A stretch of DNA of 64,000 bases from Pythium myriotylum (taxonomy: Eukaryota > Oomycota > Peronosporomycetes > Pythiales > Pythiaceae), in contig JALJCQ010000025.1 of the NCBI GenBank assembly GCA_023091665.1, positions 186,001 through 250,000 of the forward strand, read 5' to 3'. How positions within the stretch are numbered: the stretch's first letter is position 1; each line of letters begins with the position of its first letter. The notes beneath the pieces are model-generated. The model was not told the DNA's origin, searched no databases, and was given only the letters and a program-made list of their open reading frames with translations. Shown here piece after piece: positions 31,690 through 42,224 of this stretch. The translations under genes were made by a program, and so were the position numbers.

Positions 31690-32475
31690 ATGAGCGAGCA
31701 GCTCACTGCCGAAATCCACGCGCTCACGAACGAGCTGGCCGAGCTTCAGGAAAAGCTCGAGCGGCTCAAGAGATTCCACGAGCTCGTCGCCTCGCAGCGA
31801 CTGAACCGCTTCGACGACCCGGACGGCTCGAGCGTCAAGGCGGTGCATGAGTACTATGCTATGTTCAGACGTGGCGCGACCCTCTCGGCGAGCGATGCGG
31901 CCGCGTACGCCAAGCGAGCGTTCGCTGAAGACGTCGAGATCAATAGCTTCACGGGCAGGTCGATCGTGATGGACCAGTGGAAGACCCACTCGTTCTGCTG
32001 TGGCAACGTCGACCTCACTCTACTCGGGACCATGGTCATCCGACTGAATGACATCGAGGCCATCGTGCGGTGCACGACCCGGTACTCGTTCACAGTCACG
32101 CGGCTCACGCTCACCGTCGTGTTCCCCCACATATTAGACAGTCCCGACCTGGTAAACAAACTTATCGGCCGCCGGATCGTGACTCTCTCGCGCCAGGACC
32201 TGACCTACAACTGTGAAGCATGCCACTTTAATCGCTTCCACCTCTCACTCGGGCTCATTGACGCCTTTGCTGAGGTCCTACCCAACCCGTTCGAGCTCGA
32301 AAAGCTCTTTCGCAAGGCTCTTGTAACAGACGAGTTTTACATTGGAGAGGTGGACCCGACGTTACCGAGAAGCACCATAGATGACAACGTCGACTCGCCA
32401 TCGAGAAGCCCAGACTTGGAAGAAACCAAGGGCGAGGCGGCCCCGGATGCCTACTCTTATAATCGGCAAACTTAA
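31690..32475 (+). CDS. bZIP-like/NTF2-like family protein, locus A
   Basis: From the only internal ATG this is 261 residues; the frame is open upstream to ~31420 and the true first exon may lie there. A leucine-heptad coil (EIHALTNELAELQEKLERL) is followed by NRFDDPDGSSVKAVHEYYAMF, the family linker. Then comes the ~200-residue family domain (QWKTHSFCCGNV, VVFPHILDSPDLVNKLIGRR, FYIGEVDP). The family basic region with Trp is not in frame just upstream, only RSTRNVKRTSNKQ. The C-terminal M-x-L-x-x-I-L peptide is absent. It is the most divergent intact member of the array. Confidence 0.6.
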   Translation: MSEQLTAEIHALTNELAELQEKLERLKRFHELVASQRLNRFDDPDGSSVKAVHEYYAMFRRGATLSASDAAAYAKRAFAEDVEINSFTGRSIVMDQWKTHSFCCGNVDLTLLGTMVIRLNDIEAIVRCTTRYSFTVTRLTLTVVFPHILDSPDLVNKLIGRRIVTLSRQDLTYNCEACHFNRFHLSLGLIDAFAEVLPNPFELEKLFRKALVTDEFYIGEVDPTLPRSTIDDNVDSPSRSPDLEETKGEAAPDAYSYNRQT

Positions 32476-33155
32476 AACGCAGACGACGACCTGACCCGCT
32501 CTTTCATTGGATCAATTGTTAATAACGACTAGAGCAAGGCGTGACGTGACCAAGGCGCTCCGTGGCCCTGTACATTGACGTATTCGCCCAAGGTGGTGAC
32601 GGAAAGCCGCCTCGTCCAGCTCAGCAGTACACACCCAATTACTCTCTCTCTCTCTCGCCAGCGTGGAACACTTAGTAAACTATTAATCAACATCGAACCC
32701 CAGCAGTTCTATCCAACTCCCGTACTTTATCACCCCGTACCTTTACTCTCACGGCGCTCTCCATCTTGAACCCGAGCCTTTCGATGTGTTGCCGCAGTTT
32801 CAGAACCCAGTGGACCCATCGCGGTCGAACGAGAAGCCTGGCAATAAGATCTTGAGTGACGCCACCTCCTCTCTCTCGCCTGGGTAGGATTACTTAGATT
32901 CAGGAAGTCTGCTTCAAGTTGAAGCAGTTGCGACACGATCCCTGTGTTCACCGTGAAAAACACAGTAGCCACACCCATTCCCCCTCGCATGGATTCGGCG
33001 AATTCTCAGGTGAGTGACACGCTGCACTTGGCCTGAGTATTCGAGTACTGACATCCCTGGGTCTCATCCAAGTGTTCGAAAATCCAGCCCTGTCCTCATG
33101 CGTGGTGGTGCTCTCCCACTTCTCGAATCCCCCACGTCCTCCACTCCCACTCCTC
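32476..33155. other. Spacer between loci A and B
   Basis: Holds a short CT microsatellite at about 32643-32656. No gene is recognised. Confidence 0.45.
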
Positions 33156-34067
33156 ATGGATCCAGTCCCTCACCCACTGATCTTTACTGTGCCGCAGCAG
33201 CCAGTCATCCTTCAACCCAAGTCGATCCGACGTGGTGGCCGTCGCACCAACTCGTCCTGGCGCAAGCGTGACCAGCAAGACTCACGGCTGTACAATCTCG
33301 GGCTCGACATCGTCGAGCTCAAACACCAAATCCAACGTCTCACCGAGACCCGCGATCTTCTCGTCAGTCGAAGCCTCCGGCGATACGACGACCTGGACGG
33401 GTCCAGTCTCAAGACCGTCGTAGAGTACTTCCGCGTGTTTCGCCATGGACTCAACCTGTCGCCAGTCGACGCGATCCAGTTCCTCCACGAAATCATGAGC
33501 GAAGACGTTCTGGTCAATAGCATTGCTGGGCGGGACGTGGTTGTCGAGCAGTGGAAAGTGCACTCGATGTGCTTCAAAAACATCGAGTTTCGTGTGCTCG
33601 AGGCCAAGGTCGTGCCCTTGACTGAGACGCAGGCGGTCGTCAAGTGCACAGCTGGGTACGGTGCTACCATCACAAGGCTCACGCTCGGGCTCATGTTCCC
33701 ACACATCCTGAAGACAGATCGCATCGTCGACCTGCTAGTTGGACGAAGGATCGAGAGCTTCGGACTGTATGACTTCGTCTTCGATGCGACGACCCGGCGG
33801 TTTGTGCGGTGCGAAGTTGTGATGGATCTCATGAGCGCGTTTGCGAAGCTGCTACCGAATCCGAGAGACCTCGCCGTGCTCTTCAAGCAGGCGATGATCG
33901 CCGACGAGTTCTACATTGGAGACACGGACGACATCCAGGTTCTCCGGTCGAGTAGTAGTGCCGGGAGAATCGTCGAGGAGATCAATTCCGCAACAACAGA
34001 AGAACCGCAGACTCCGCCACTGGGTAAGATGCAGCTCAGCCACATCCTCGATGAGGAGGACGCCTAG
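33156..34067 (+). CDS. bZIP-like/NTF2-like family protein, locus B
   Basis: 303 residues from the ATG of MDPVPHPL; the frame is open further up, but only this is ATG. Basic region RRTNSSWRKRDQQDSRLYNL, then heptads (LGLDIVELKHQIQRL), linker RYDDLDGSSLKTVVEYFRVF, then the family domain: EQWKVHSMCFKNIEF, LMFPHILKTDRIVDLLVGRR, GLYDFVFDATTRRFVRCEV, AMIADEFYIGD. It ends GKMQLSHILDEEDA, the family C-terminal peptide. It is closest to loci C and D. Confidence 0.75.
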   Translation: MDPVPHPLIFTVPQQPVILQPKSIRRGGRRTNSSWRKRDQQDSRLYNLGLDIVELKHQIQRLTETRDLLVSRSLRRYDDLDGSSLKTVVEYFRVFRHGLNLSPVDAIQFLHEIMSEDVLVNSIAGRDVVVEQWKVHSMCFKNIEFRVLEAKVVPLTETQAVVKCTAGYGATITRLTLGLMFPHILKTDRIVDLLVGRRIESFGLYDFVFDATTRRFVRCEVVMDLMSAFAKLLPNPRDLAVLFKQAMIADEFYIGDTDDIQVLRSSSSAGRIVEEINSATTEEPQTPPLGKMQLSHILDEEDA

Positions 34068-35172
34068 ATGTCTGTGTGAGTGACACTTTGAAATGAATCG
34101 GTGGCTTGCTCCTTGTCTTCATAACGAGATATTCGTAAACGCGGTGCCGTCAATGCCAGTCAGAAAGTGTCACCTCCCTGGCTACTTGCCGCCTACTCGT
34201 CCTGGCCGTCCGTGCCGATCAGAAGACTTCATGTAGCTTCCGAGACGTTCGGTGCGGTCGCTTGAGACCAGGAGCCGTGGACCATTTTGGTTGTGCTGGC
34301 GGCAAACACCAAATCGAGCGATCGTCCAGGCTGGTGAGCGCTGCTCATACGTGCTTGCTTGGTGCCAGCTCTCCGCCGGCCAGGACGCTCCTCGGGAACG
34401 CTAATCGAGGGAGACAAGTGCCGATAAGTTCTTCAACGCCATGAAGCTGCTTCCCTCTTGGGGGATTTGAAGAAGGGGAGGGGTGCGAGGGGGTTTTCCG
34501 CAGCACCAAGACGTGTCAAGTCGTCACGAGCAATGTGCGGTTCGACGTCGCTCCGGATTTCGTAGGAGGCCCGGCGATCTGTTTCTGGGTGAGTCACGAC
34601 AAAGACGCCCGGTGCAATCACGAGCCAACAAAGATCACGGCGTGCTCAACGCTATGGTGGTCGCTCGGAAAAAGATGCGGAAGCATTTCACGACCACGTT
34701 GCTGCTTGTTCACGCTGAATTGACTGACCCGCTCTATGTACTGTATGCGAGCAAAAACAGGAGATTTCATACCGTACTGGCGACTATCCCATGGGGCCTT
34801 CAACGTTGCTCTTTGAGGCTCACAGACCTGGCATCGTGAATCGGGTCAGGCACCAGCAGCAGTGTCGCGGGGCGCTGCTACTCAAGCATCCGGTGCTGAT
34901 TGATGAGGCAGCTTACGGTGTGGTTGAGATTACGACGTATTACGCTCTTTTGAGTTCAGCATGTAATCGGACCGACAGCCTGGCCGCTCAAGCTGTTCAG
35001 AGAGACAAGCACATGTGGCCACCTGGACTCTCCCCATGGGCGTGGAGCCGATAATAATTCAGCGACAAAACCACCTGAGCGTCCAAATGGCGATCCAGCC
35101 GTCCTCCTCTTCAGCAGCAGCGAGGCTGAAGCCGCTGAGCTGCTGCTGCCTCAGCAACTTGCCTCTCGGTCC
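34068..35172. other. Spacer between loci B and C
   Basis: Minus-strand open pieces at 34803-34618 and 34621-34433 (the second with FVVTHPETDRRASYEIRSD) look protein-like but are in different frames. They may be an eroded gene; I cannot name it. Confidence 0.3.
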
Positions 35173-36166
35173 ATGACCTCGCAAGAGTGCCCTGCCCAAG
35201 GTCTCAGCAACCGACCGAGTCAGAAGAGCATGTCCTCTTTGGCATGTCCGAGCGAGCACTTGACCGCCATGGCGACGCTCGCTGCCGCTTGCAGTCCGGA
35301 CGAGCAAAGCCGGCTCTCCACGAAGCACTCGCCTGTCCACGGAGACAGAGCAACGCCGACCAAGCGACGCAAGCGCATGGCTAAGTTTGTTTGGCGCCGA
35401 CGCGACGCAGGACTCGCGCTACTTCAACTTGCAGCTCGACATCAACGACGCGAGGCAGCAGATCCAGGCGATGACGCAATGGCGCGACATGCTGCGGGAG
35501 CGAGCGCTGCACCGTCTCGCGGGCCACGCGGAAACGTTTGTGCGGACAGTCCGCGAGTACTTCCGCGTGGTACGCCACGGGCTCCACCCGGCACCGCGCG
35601 ACGTCGACGTCGCAGTGTTTCTGGCCAGCATCCTCTCGCCCAACGTGTGGGTTAACGCGATCTGTGGTAACGTCGAGATGGTCATCCAGCAGTGGGGGCT
35701 CTACGCGACGTGCTTTGCAGCCATCGACCTGCGCTGCATCGATGCGGTCGCTCTCCCGATCCACGACCTCGACGGACGCGCTGGGTACGTCGTTCGCGCA
35801 CGCGGCGACTACTCAGCCACTCTCACGCCATCTGCGATCGCGATCATGTTTCCGCACGTGCAGCAAGCTCCATGGATTGTGGACAAACTCGTCGGCCGTC
35901 GGATCCAGGGCCTCAGCCACTACGACTTTGTATTCGACTGCCAGAGCCGGAAAATTCTTCGTTGCGATATGAATATGGACCTCTTTGGGGCCTTCGCGAC
36001 GTTGCTCACGGACCTTGGCGAGCTCTCGTTTGTGTTTAACGGCGCCAAGGTCGAGAGCGACTTTTACTTGGGCGACGATCTTCCATTGCCGACTCCCGAC
36101 GCAACTCCAGACGGGGCAAGCCACTCGCACGCCAGCAAAATGGATCTCGAGCACATTCTCACATAA
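35173..36166 (+). pseudogene. bZIP-like/NTF2-like family gene, locus C, frameshifted
   Basis: Starts at ATG 35173 and reads into KRRKRMAKFVWRRRD, the family basic region, in frame 1. The rest (DSRYFNLQLDINDARQQIQ onward, including EYFRVVRHG, IMFPHVQQAPWIVDKLVGRR and FYLGDD) is in frame 2 and runs to 36166. It ends KMDLEHIL, the C-terminal peptide. The break lies at about 35402-35408: four bases (GCAG) stand where paralogue B has six (two Gln codons), which fits a 2-bp deletion. Everything else is intact, so the loss is recent, or a sequencing error. Confidence 0.7.
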
Positions 36167-36950
36167 CTCGGGGTCGTCACCCCCGAATGGGTCCATCTGG
36201 ACCCACGACGCAAGGACTCATCCCAGCTCTGCGTGCAACCAGATCGAAAGAACCAGTGCGGTCTCTTCTCCCCGGGAGAGCGACCAAGGCAGGCATCGCG
36301 TGTGAGAAAAAAACGAACCCCGCGGCGGCTTTGAGCGCTCCATCCACTCGTGGTGGGTGAAGAGAACGCCGGGATGGGCGACTAGGAACTTCCACGCTCT
36401 TGGGGAGTTCGCCTCGTCCCGAAAAAGCCCCCAGGATGCGTTTGGATTTCAATGACATACTCATTCCCAGTGTGCACACGTCGCAGGAAGATCTTTCTCC
36501 TCCAGCTCCCCGAAACTCAGGGCACTTCTCCCTTCGCGTGTACTGGCAAATATGTGATCCCGACCGACCGACCGATCAGCTTGCAGGGTTGTTTCGAAGT
36601 CCTCCACCATCAGGTTGAACGAGGGACCCCATCTCGTTTTGGTTGGTAGTGAGACGAGATGCGTCGAGTCCCCCGTGACGCTGACTAGACCTGGCTTTAC
36701 TGGCTTGTATCAATTGAAACGCTTGAGAGTCCTAGAGAATTTACTATACTCTGACCAGCTCCTGGGTGCGGGAAGAGTTCGTATCGGAGACCGTGAAAGT
36801 CGAACGGCACCGTGCTCGTGAATCAGAGCCGCTCGCGGGCCAGGTGATGCACGGACTGTTCCCACGCAGCCAGCCGCTCGGAGCAGAGAAAGCGCAGACC
36901 TGTGCGCGGTCAAGACGAGCCCGCGAGGGCTCAGTCGCGGATCCGCCTCC
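36167..36950. other. Spacer between loci C and D
   Basis: No gene recognised; contains a short CCGA repeat at about 36562-36575. Confidence 0.45.
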
Positions 36951-38090
36951 ATGCCGCAGCGCATGACGCAGCCCAAGGTCTCCGCTATTTCCAGTAAGCG
37001 CCAACGCGGGCTCGAGGCCCCCGGAGGCCTGCCGCCTCTGGGCGATAATAAGAAGGCCCATAAAAAGAAGACCAAGAAAGCGGCGCCCGTGAATGAGACG
37101 CGCGCCGTCGTCGCCGCGAGGCGGCCCAAGCTCATATGGCGCACGCGCGACCAGGAAAATTCGATGCTCTACAATTTGCAGTTAGACGTGGCGAATCTGC
37201 AGTCCGAGCTGCAAGGGCTTCAGGCGTACCGGAACTTGCTCATGAGCCGGGCTTTGAACCGACAGGATGACCCGGACGGGAGCTTTATGAAGACAGTGCA
37301 GGAATACTTCCGCGTCTTCCGCCACGGGTACACGCATGCGCAGCACCAGCGCGCGCTGCTCGCGCTGCCCAACATCGACGGCACGCCGACGCCCGACGAA
37401 TTCGTGCGGCGCGTCATGGACGAGCACGTGCGCATCGGCAGCTTTGTCGGACTCGAGCAGATGATGAAACAGTGGCAGCGGTACACGTCATTGCTCGGGC
37501 CCATGACCGTGTCGTTTTTGGATTCTGAGATGATCACTTCGTTCCGAGGCGCTGGCGAGGGACAAAACCAAGTGCTCGTGACATCACGCGCCAAGTACCA
37601 TCTCTACATCTCGCTGCGAACGATCGAGAACATGTTCCCGCATCTACTGCCGCACCAAGACATTGTCGACAAGATCCTCGGCCGCCGCATCAGCGGCGTT
37701 GGCAAATTCGACTTTGTGTTCAACGCGGCGGACAATCGCATCGTGCGGTACGAATTCAATCTCGACCTCATGGCGTCGTTCATTGAGCTGCTGGGCGACC
37801 CGAGGATGGTCGCGATCCTGCTCAAGGACGCGCTCATCTCGGACGAGTTTTTCATCGGAGATCTCTCCGAGTTTGTGCCCGACCAGGAGCCGCCGCAGGT
37901 CTTTGTCGCGGCCGGCGATGAGCCGAATGGCGACTCTCCGACTGTCGACGACCCGAAAACCACGCGACCCTGGAAAATGACGCTGAGTAGCATCCTCAGT
38001 GCCGTCGGCGGTAGCGTGGAGGACGTCCCCATGGATGAGCCGCGCGACGACGTGGCACCGGTCGAGAGCCTGCACCTCGAGCATTTGTAA
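36951..38090 (+). CDS. bZIP-like/NTF2-like family protein, locus D
   Basis: 379 residues, the longest member. The N-terminal ~50 residues are Lys/Arg-rich (AHKKKTKKAAP), likely a nuclear signal. Basic region RRPKLIWRTRDQENSMLYNL, heptads LQLDVANLQSELQGLQ, linker RQDDPDGSFMKTVQEYFRVF. The domain follows: FVRRVMDEHVRIGSFVGLEQ, MMKQWQRY, NMFPHLLPHQDIVDKILGRR, GKFDFVFNAADNRIVRYEF, ALISDEFFIGD. The C-terminal peptide WKMTLSSIL lies ~40 residues before the end, followed by an acidic tail. The reading is complete and undisturbed. Confidence 0.78.
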   Translation: MPQRMTQPKVSAISSKRQRGLEAPGGLPPLGDNKKAHKKKTKKAAPVNETRAVVAARRPKLIWRTRDQENSMLYNLQLDVANLQSELQGLQAYRNLLMSRALNRQDDPDGSFMKTVQEYFRVFRHGYTHAQHQRALLALPNIDGTPTPDEFVRRVMDEHVRIGSFVGLEQMMKQWQRYTSLLGPMTVSFLDSEMITSFRGAGEGQNQVLVTSRAKYHLYISLRTIENMFPHLLPHQDIVDKILGRRISGVGKFDFVFNAADNRIVRYEFNLDLMASFIELLGDPRMVAILLKDALISDEFFIGDLSEFVPDQEPPQVFVAAGDEPNGDSPTVDDPKTTRPWKMTLSSILSAVGGSVEDVPMDEPRDDVAPVESLHLEHL

Positions 38091-38683
38091 AGTGATAAGA
38101 GTAGTAGTCTGCATGTTTTCCGCCATTACACCACAATGCGTCAACAGGAAACGCGCTGTGATCTTCATCGAGGTGTCGCGCAAAATCGGACGACGGCCAT
38201 GTTCGGCAACGCCTCGTCACAAGTCCAAAGCTGAGCTTTGGAACCTTTCCCAAATTATAATTCACTAATTCCCATTTATAATCCTGAGTAGGAAACCCCC
38301 CAAAACACCGTTTCCAAAACTGCTTACCTAATAGGGAAATAGGGTTGCTGTTCCCGGGTGCGTAAAAAATCCATGTCCCCTATCCCTAAACCATGGCTCG
38401 ATTTCCTTGATTATTTAGATTAGCTCGATTTTTGAGCGGTTCGGATAATCACCCAGACAATCGCCTCTGACGAATCAAGCAACTGACTGGTTTTCGTTGT
38501 GCTCCCTTCTCCTGACGTCCTCGCCGCATGGCTCCACGGTCGCAGTCTCGAGGGAGCTCTGTCTCTCCAAACTTGATGAGACCGAGCCCATTTGCCTGAA
38601 CTCATCATCATCCTCTGGTCGAGAGAGCCGCCTCGTTCCTCACTCGCCACTTTGCAGTCAGAACGGTACTCTCCCAAACGGAC
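38091..38683. other. Spacer between loci D and E with a small inverted repeat
   Basis: TAGGGAAATAGGG at ~38332-38344 pairs imperfectly with CCCTATCCCTA at ~38378-38388. It may be a short foldback remnant. No gene is recognised. Confidence 0.4.
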
Positions 38684-39556
38684 ATGCAGGCAATCGTCTC
38701 GACGCAAGACCGACCGCCCGGGTCCATGCGCCAGCGCGTGCGGAAACGCAAGCCTGACGCGCGGCTCGCGCATCTCCACAGCGTGCAGACCCACGTCCAC
38801 CGACTCCACCAAGAGGTCGAGAGTCTCAAGCTCACACGCGCCTTGCTCATGGACAGGCAGCTCCAACGAGCCGACCAACCAGGAGGCTCCTACGAGCGCG
38901 TCGTGCGAGAGTATTTCGAGGTCTTTGAGTTCGGCATGCAGCTCGACACGCCCATGGCGCCCGTGCCGTCCATGGCCAAGACCACCAAGTCGGCCGTCGA
39001 GTTTATCCGCGCGATCATGGATGAGAACATCGATTACGCCGGACCGTCGCTCGGCGTTGAGAGTTTCATCGACCTCAACCGCCAGTACGCGCTCGCGTTC
39101 CGCGACAACCACCTCAAGATGCTCGAGGTCAAGGTCTTCCCTGTGGACGGCGGGGTCGTCTCATGGGAAAAGTCGAGTGTCACAGTGAGCGGCTGGGGCC
39201 GCTACTCGAGCTACATCACGGCCACGACGATCGAGATGCTCTTCCCGCATATCAAGCGCAACCACGCGCTCGTGGCCAAGCTGCTGGGGCGGCAGCTCAC
39301 GGGCATCGGGCGGTACGACTTTGTCTTCGACACGGCCACAAACCGCGTGATCGCGACCAGTGCCGACCTCGACTTCGTCAACGCGTTCATGGCGACGCTC
39401 AAGAACCCCATGGAGGTCGCACTACTGCTCGACCAGGCCCACATCACGCCCGAGTACTGCATCGGCACAGCTGCAGAAGGCGACAACAGTCCTCGACACG
39501 TGGAGATCCAGCAGCAAGGCATCGGTGGCATGCGCATGGCCAACTTGCTGTCGTAA
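38684..39556 (+). CDS. bZIP-like/NTF2-like family protein, locus E
   Basis: 290 residues. Short basic start (MRQRVRKRKPDARLAHL) without the Trp of the other basic regions, then VHRLHQEVESLKLTRALL, linker RADQPGGSYERVVREYFEVF and the domain (AIMDENIDYAGPSLGVESF, MLFPHIKRNHALVAKLLGRQ, GRYDFVFDTATNRVIATSA, ITPEYCIG). It ends GMRMANLLS, the C-terminal peptide at the very end. Codon use is strongly GC-rich at third positions, as in loci D and H. Confidence 0.76.
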   Translation: MQAIVSTQDRPPGSMRQRVRKRKPDARLAHLHSVQTHVHRLHQEVESLKLTRALLMDRQLQRADQPGGSYERVVREYFEVFEFGMQLDTPMAPVPSMAKTTKSAVEFIRAIMDENIDYAGPSLGVESFIDLNRQYALAFRDNHLKMLEVKVFPVDGGVVSWEKSSVTVSGWGRYSSYITATTIEMLFPHIKRNHALVAKLLGRQLTGIGRYDFVFDTATNRVIATSADLDFVNAFMATLKNPMEVALLLDQAHITPEYCIGTAAEGDNSPRHVEIQQQGIGGMRMANLLS

Positions 39557-40209
39557 GGGGTGGAACGGCCGAGACTATTTCTACATCTGTTGTGCATTTT
39601 GATACACAGAGGCTGGATCGGGAACGGTAGAGGCGATGAATCCACGCACTCTGAGAATAATGAAAGACTTTTACAAGACGGAGGACTGTCTTCGCTCGCA
39701 TTGTCAGACCCACAGAGACGGATAGCACCGTTGTGACTGACAGCAGGTCGCGGCCCAGAAAACCAGACAGTCGGGAGAGGTAGTACCGTAATGAGTGGCC
39801 ACCACCAGTCGTAAACCACCCGACACTCCCAGCGACAGCGAGTACCGTGATTACCACGATTTCGAGCGCCGATCGCTCGCCAGCAGCGGTCGTCAACAGT
39901 GGTGGGAGGCGGACGGAGGCTGCATGCGACTCTGTTGAGTCTAGCATAACCCTGGTCTATAGTGACATCCCACCCAACAAAACCAACTGGGGAGACTCGA
40001 CCCTAACGCAATCCCTTCGAGACAAGGCCTTGGAGTGATCTAAAAGAGAGGTTCTGTTCATCATCCTTTGCTGGAGACAGTTGGTGTTGCTGGCTTCTTG
40101 GAAGACGACCACACGCTAAGGTATTCTTCCAACTTGACCGCATTGAGGCACCTGGTAACGCCTCCAGTTCGAAATAAACCACCAAGGCAACACCAGCACG
40201 ATATCTCCA
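39557..40209. other. Spacer between loci E and F
   Basis: No supportable gene. Confidence 0.45.
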
Positions 40210-41139
40210 ATGTCCGCGACGCAAAAGACCAGCAATGTGCGACCTTTGCGTCGCCCCACACAGGCGCTTCTGGAAGCCTACCCGGCCAAACGCGTCGCTG
40301 CATCCCGAGGAGACTCTCGCACGAGGAAGCACGCGCGACTAGAACGAGAGGTTCAGGAGTTACGCGTCGAGGTCGCGCGGCTCCTGGAGTTGCGAAGTGT
40401 GCTCAAGGAGCAGGCGCTGAACCGCCCCGACAACCACGCTGGCTCGGCGTGCCGGATTGTCAAGCAGTACTTCGACGTCTTCCAGCGAGGCTACGTGGAC
40501 CCCCAAGCCGAGACGATTCGTCCGCCCAATGCCGTCAATGGTTCAGTCAATCACGACTCGTTTCTAAGCTCGATGATGGACAATCAAGTCAAAGGCGGTG
40601 GCTTCCGCGGCGTCGACAAGATGATCGAGCAGTGGAAGCGATACGGCTCAGCGTTCGTCGGCACGACGTTCCAGTTCATCTGTGCCGAGGTCACTGGTGT
40701 GGACGTCGAACCCGACAACGGGAACCCCGCGCGTATCCACGTCGCGGCGTCAGCCAACTACGCTGGGTACTTGACGCTCGCTGGCGTACAGGGCATGTTC
40801 CCGCATGTCATGACTAACGCTTCGCTCGTGATGAGCCTCATTGGCAAATCCATCGGTGGACTCGGTAGTTACGAGTTCGTCTACGACTGCGTCGAGAAGA
40901 GGGTCGTGGAAAACTATATCAACATCGATCTAGTCGGTGCATTTGCCAAGGTCGTGGAGAGCGCGGAGGATCTCGGGCTTCTCTTTGGCGAGGCACTCGT
41001 GACGTCCCAGTACTATATGGGCGACGACAGCCAGGAGAATACCACTCCACTGGTCCACTCACCCGAGCCGACAATATCAGATGAGGAGAAAGAGTTGGTG
41101 GATACGCAGATGAGTCTAGATCGTATCCTGTGCGACTAG
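40210..41139 (+). CDS. bZIP-like/NTF2-like family protein, locus F
   Basis: 309 residues. The basic start AASRGDSRTRKHARLERE runs into heptads (VQELRVEVARLLELRSVL), linker RPDNHAGSACRIVKQYFDVF and the domain: SMMDNQVKGGGFRGVDKM, IEQWKRYGSAF, GMFPHVMTNASLVMSLIGKS, GSYEFVYDCVEKRVVENYI, ALVTSQYYMGDD. It ends QMSLDRILCD, the C-terminal peptide. GGGFRGV and NASLVMS are shared only with locus G, which faces it tail-to-tail. Confidence 0.77.
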   Translation: MSATQKTSNVRPLRRPTQALLEAYPAKRVAASRGDSRTRKHARLEREVQELRVEVARLLELRSVLKEQALNRPDNHAGSACRIVKQYFDVFQRGYVDPQAETIRPPNAVNGSVNHDSFLSSMMDNQVKGGGFRGVDKMIEQWKRYGSAFVGTTFQFICAEVTGVDVEPDNGNPARIHVAASANYAGYLTLAGVQGMFPHVMTNASLVMSLIGKSIGGLGSYEFVYDCVEKRVVENYINIDLVGAFAKVVESAEDLGLLFGEALVTSQYYMGDDSQENTTPLVHSPEPTISDEEKELVDTQMSLDRILCD

Positions 41140-41258
41140 GATCCTTGTTCCGTGGAGTGTTACGCAAGAAATAGAAAACGAAGTTTCACCAAGGAGACAG
41201 CCTACTACTTCATACATGGTATGACTGATACACGTTAGAGATCCGTCTTACTACTAAT

Positions 41259-42224
41259 CTACACAGTAATGTCGATGGCGTGAGTCTCGGCAGCGGTGAG
41301 GATTACATCGTCGTCGGAGAACGGTTCCTCGTCGCTGGACAGGAGGTTTTTCATACCCATGGCATCCTGTGTCGACTGGGGCGAGGTGACGACATTTGTC
41401 TCGGCTGGAGCGATCGCCTTGTCCGCTGGGATGCAGTCTCGCTCCCCAATAAATCCTTCAGACGAGATCTGCGCTCGCTTAAACATCACGTCGAGGTCAG
41501 CAGGAGACTCCACGACGGGCGCGAATGTGCTGAACATGTCGATGTCGATCATGCAGGAGAGCACTTTGCCAGTCGCGCAGTCATACAAGAAGTTGGTACG
41601 CCCACTCCCTGACACGGGGCGCCCCAGAATACTCATCACCAGCGCTGCGTTTGAGAGCACATGTGGGAAGAGAATCTCGATCGTCTTGAGCGTGATGTAA
41701 CCCGAGTGCGTGACTGTCGCGACGGCAAACGCGCGGTTCTCGTTCTCCTCGATCTCGTCCAGCGGCACAAACGTAATGTCGGTGAGCGTGAGCTCCATGT
41801 GGCTAAACACCTCGTTGAACCGTTTCCAGAGCTCGAGCAGCGTCTCGACGCCGCGGAACCCGCCGCCGAGCATATCTTCGTCCATGATCGACGCGACGAA
41901 GCTCTCGGGCTGCACGATCTGGCCCGGCGCGAGCTCGACGTTCGGCTGGTACCCACGCCCAAAGACCGTGAAATAGGCCGTGACCGTCTTCGCGAGCGAG
42001 CCCATGGCGCAGTCGGCGCGACTCATAGTACGCTCGACTAACAATGCTCGCAGCTCCTGGAGCCGTGCGATGTGGACGGTGAGCCGCTGGACGTCGGCCG
42101 TGAGCATGGCAAATTTTTTCGTGCGCGAGTCGATGCGAGGAGCTCGCTTGGCGAGCGTTTTCTTGGGTTTCGCGGCCGACGGCGCCGGCGACGAGTCCAC
42201 GAGCAGCCTGGACTTGGTTCGCAT
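41259..42224 (-). CDS. bZIP-like/NTF2-like family protein, locus G
   Basis: 321 residues from the ATG of MRTKSRLL. Lys/Arg-rich N-terminus (KPKKTLAKRAPRIDSRTKK), heptads LTADVQRLTVHIARLQELR, linker RADCAMGSLAKTVTAYFTVF and the domain: SIMDEDMLGGGFRGVETLL, ELWKRFNEVF, ILFPHVLSNAALVMSILGRP, FLYDCATGKVLSCMIDID, ISSEGFIGE. Near the end GMKNLLSSDEE is a variant of the C-terminal peptide, followed by ~25 residues. It is the sister of locus F, in inverted orientation with 119 bp between the stops. Confidence 0.76.
   Translation of the reverse strand: MRTKSRLLVDSSPAPSAAKPKKTLAKRAPRIDSRTKKFAMLTADVQRLTVHIARLQELRALLVERTMSRADCAMGSLAKTVTAYFTVFGRGYQPNVELAPGQIVQPESFVASIMDEDMLGGGFRGVETLLELWKRFNEVFSHMELTLTDITFVPLDEIEENENRAFAVATVTHSGYITLKTIEILFPHVLSNAALVMSILGRPVSGSGRTNFLYDCATGKVLSCMIDIDMFSTFAPVVESPADLDVMFKRAQISSEGFIGERDCIPADKAIAPAETNVVTSPQSTQDAMGMKNLLSSDEEPFSDDDVILTAAETHAIDITV

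Noticed and set aside
38332..38388. Telomere-like CCCTAAA
   Set aside because: A single occurrence in an imperfect inverted repeat, not a tandem array.
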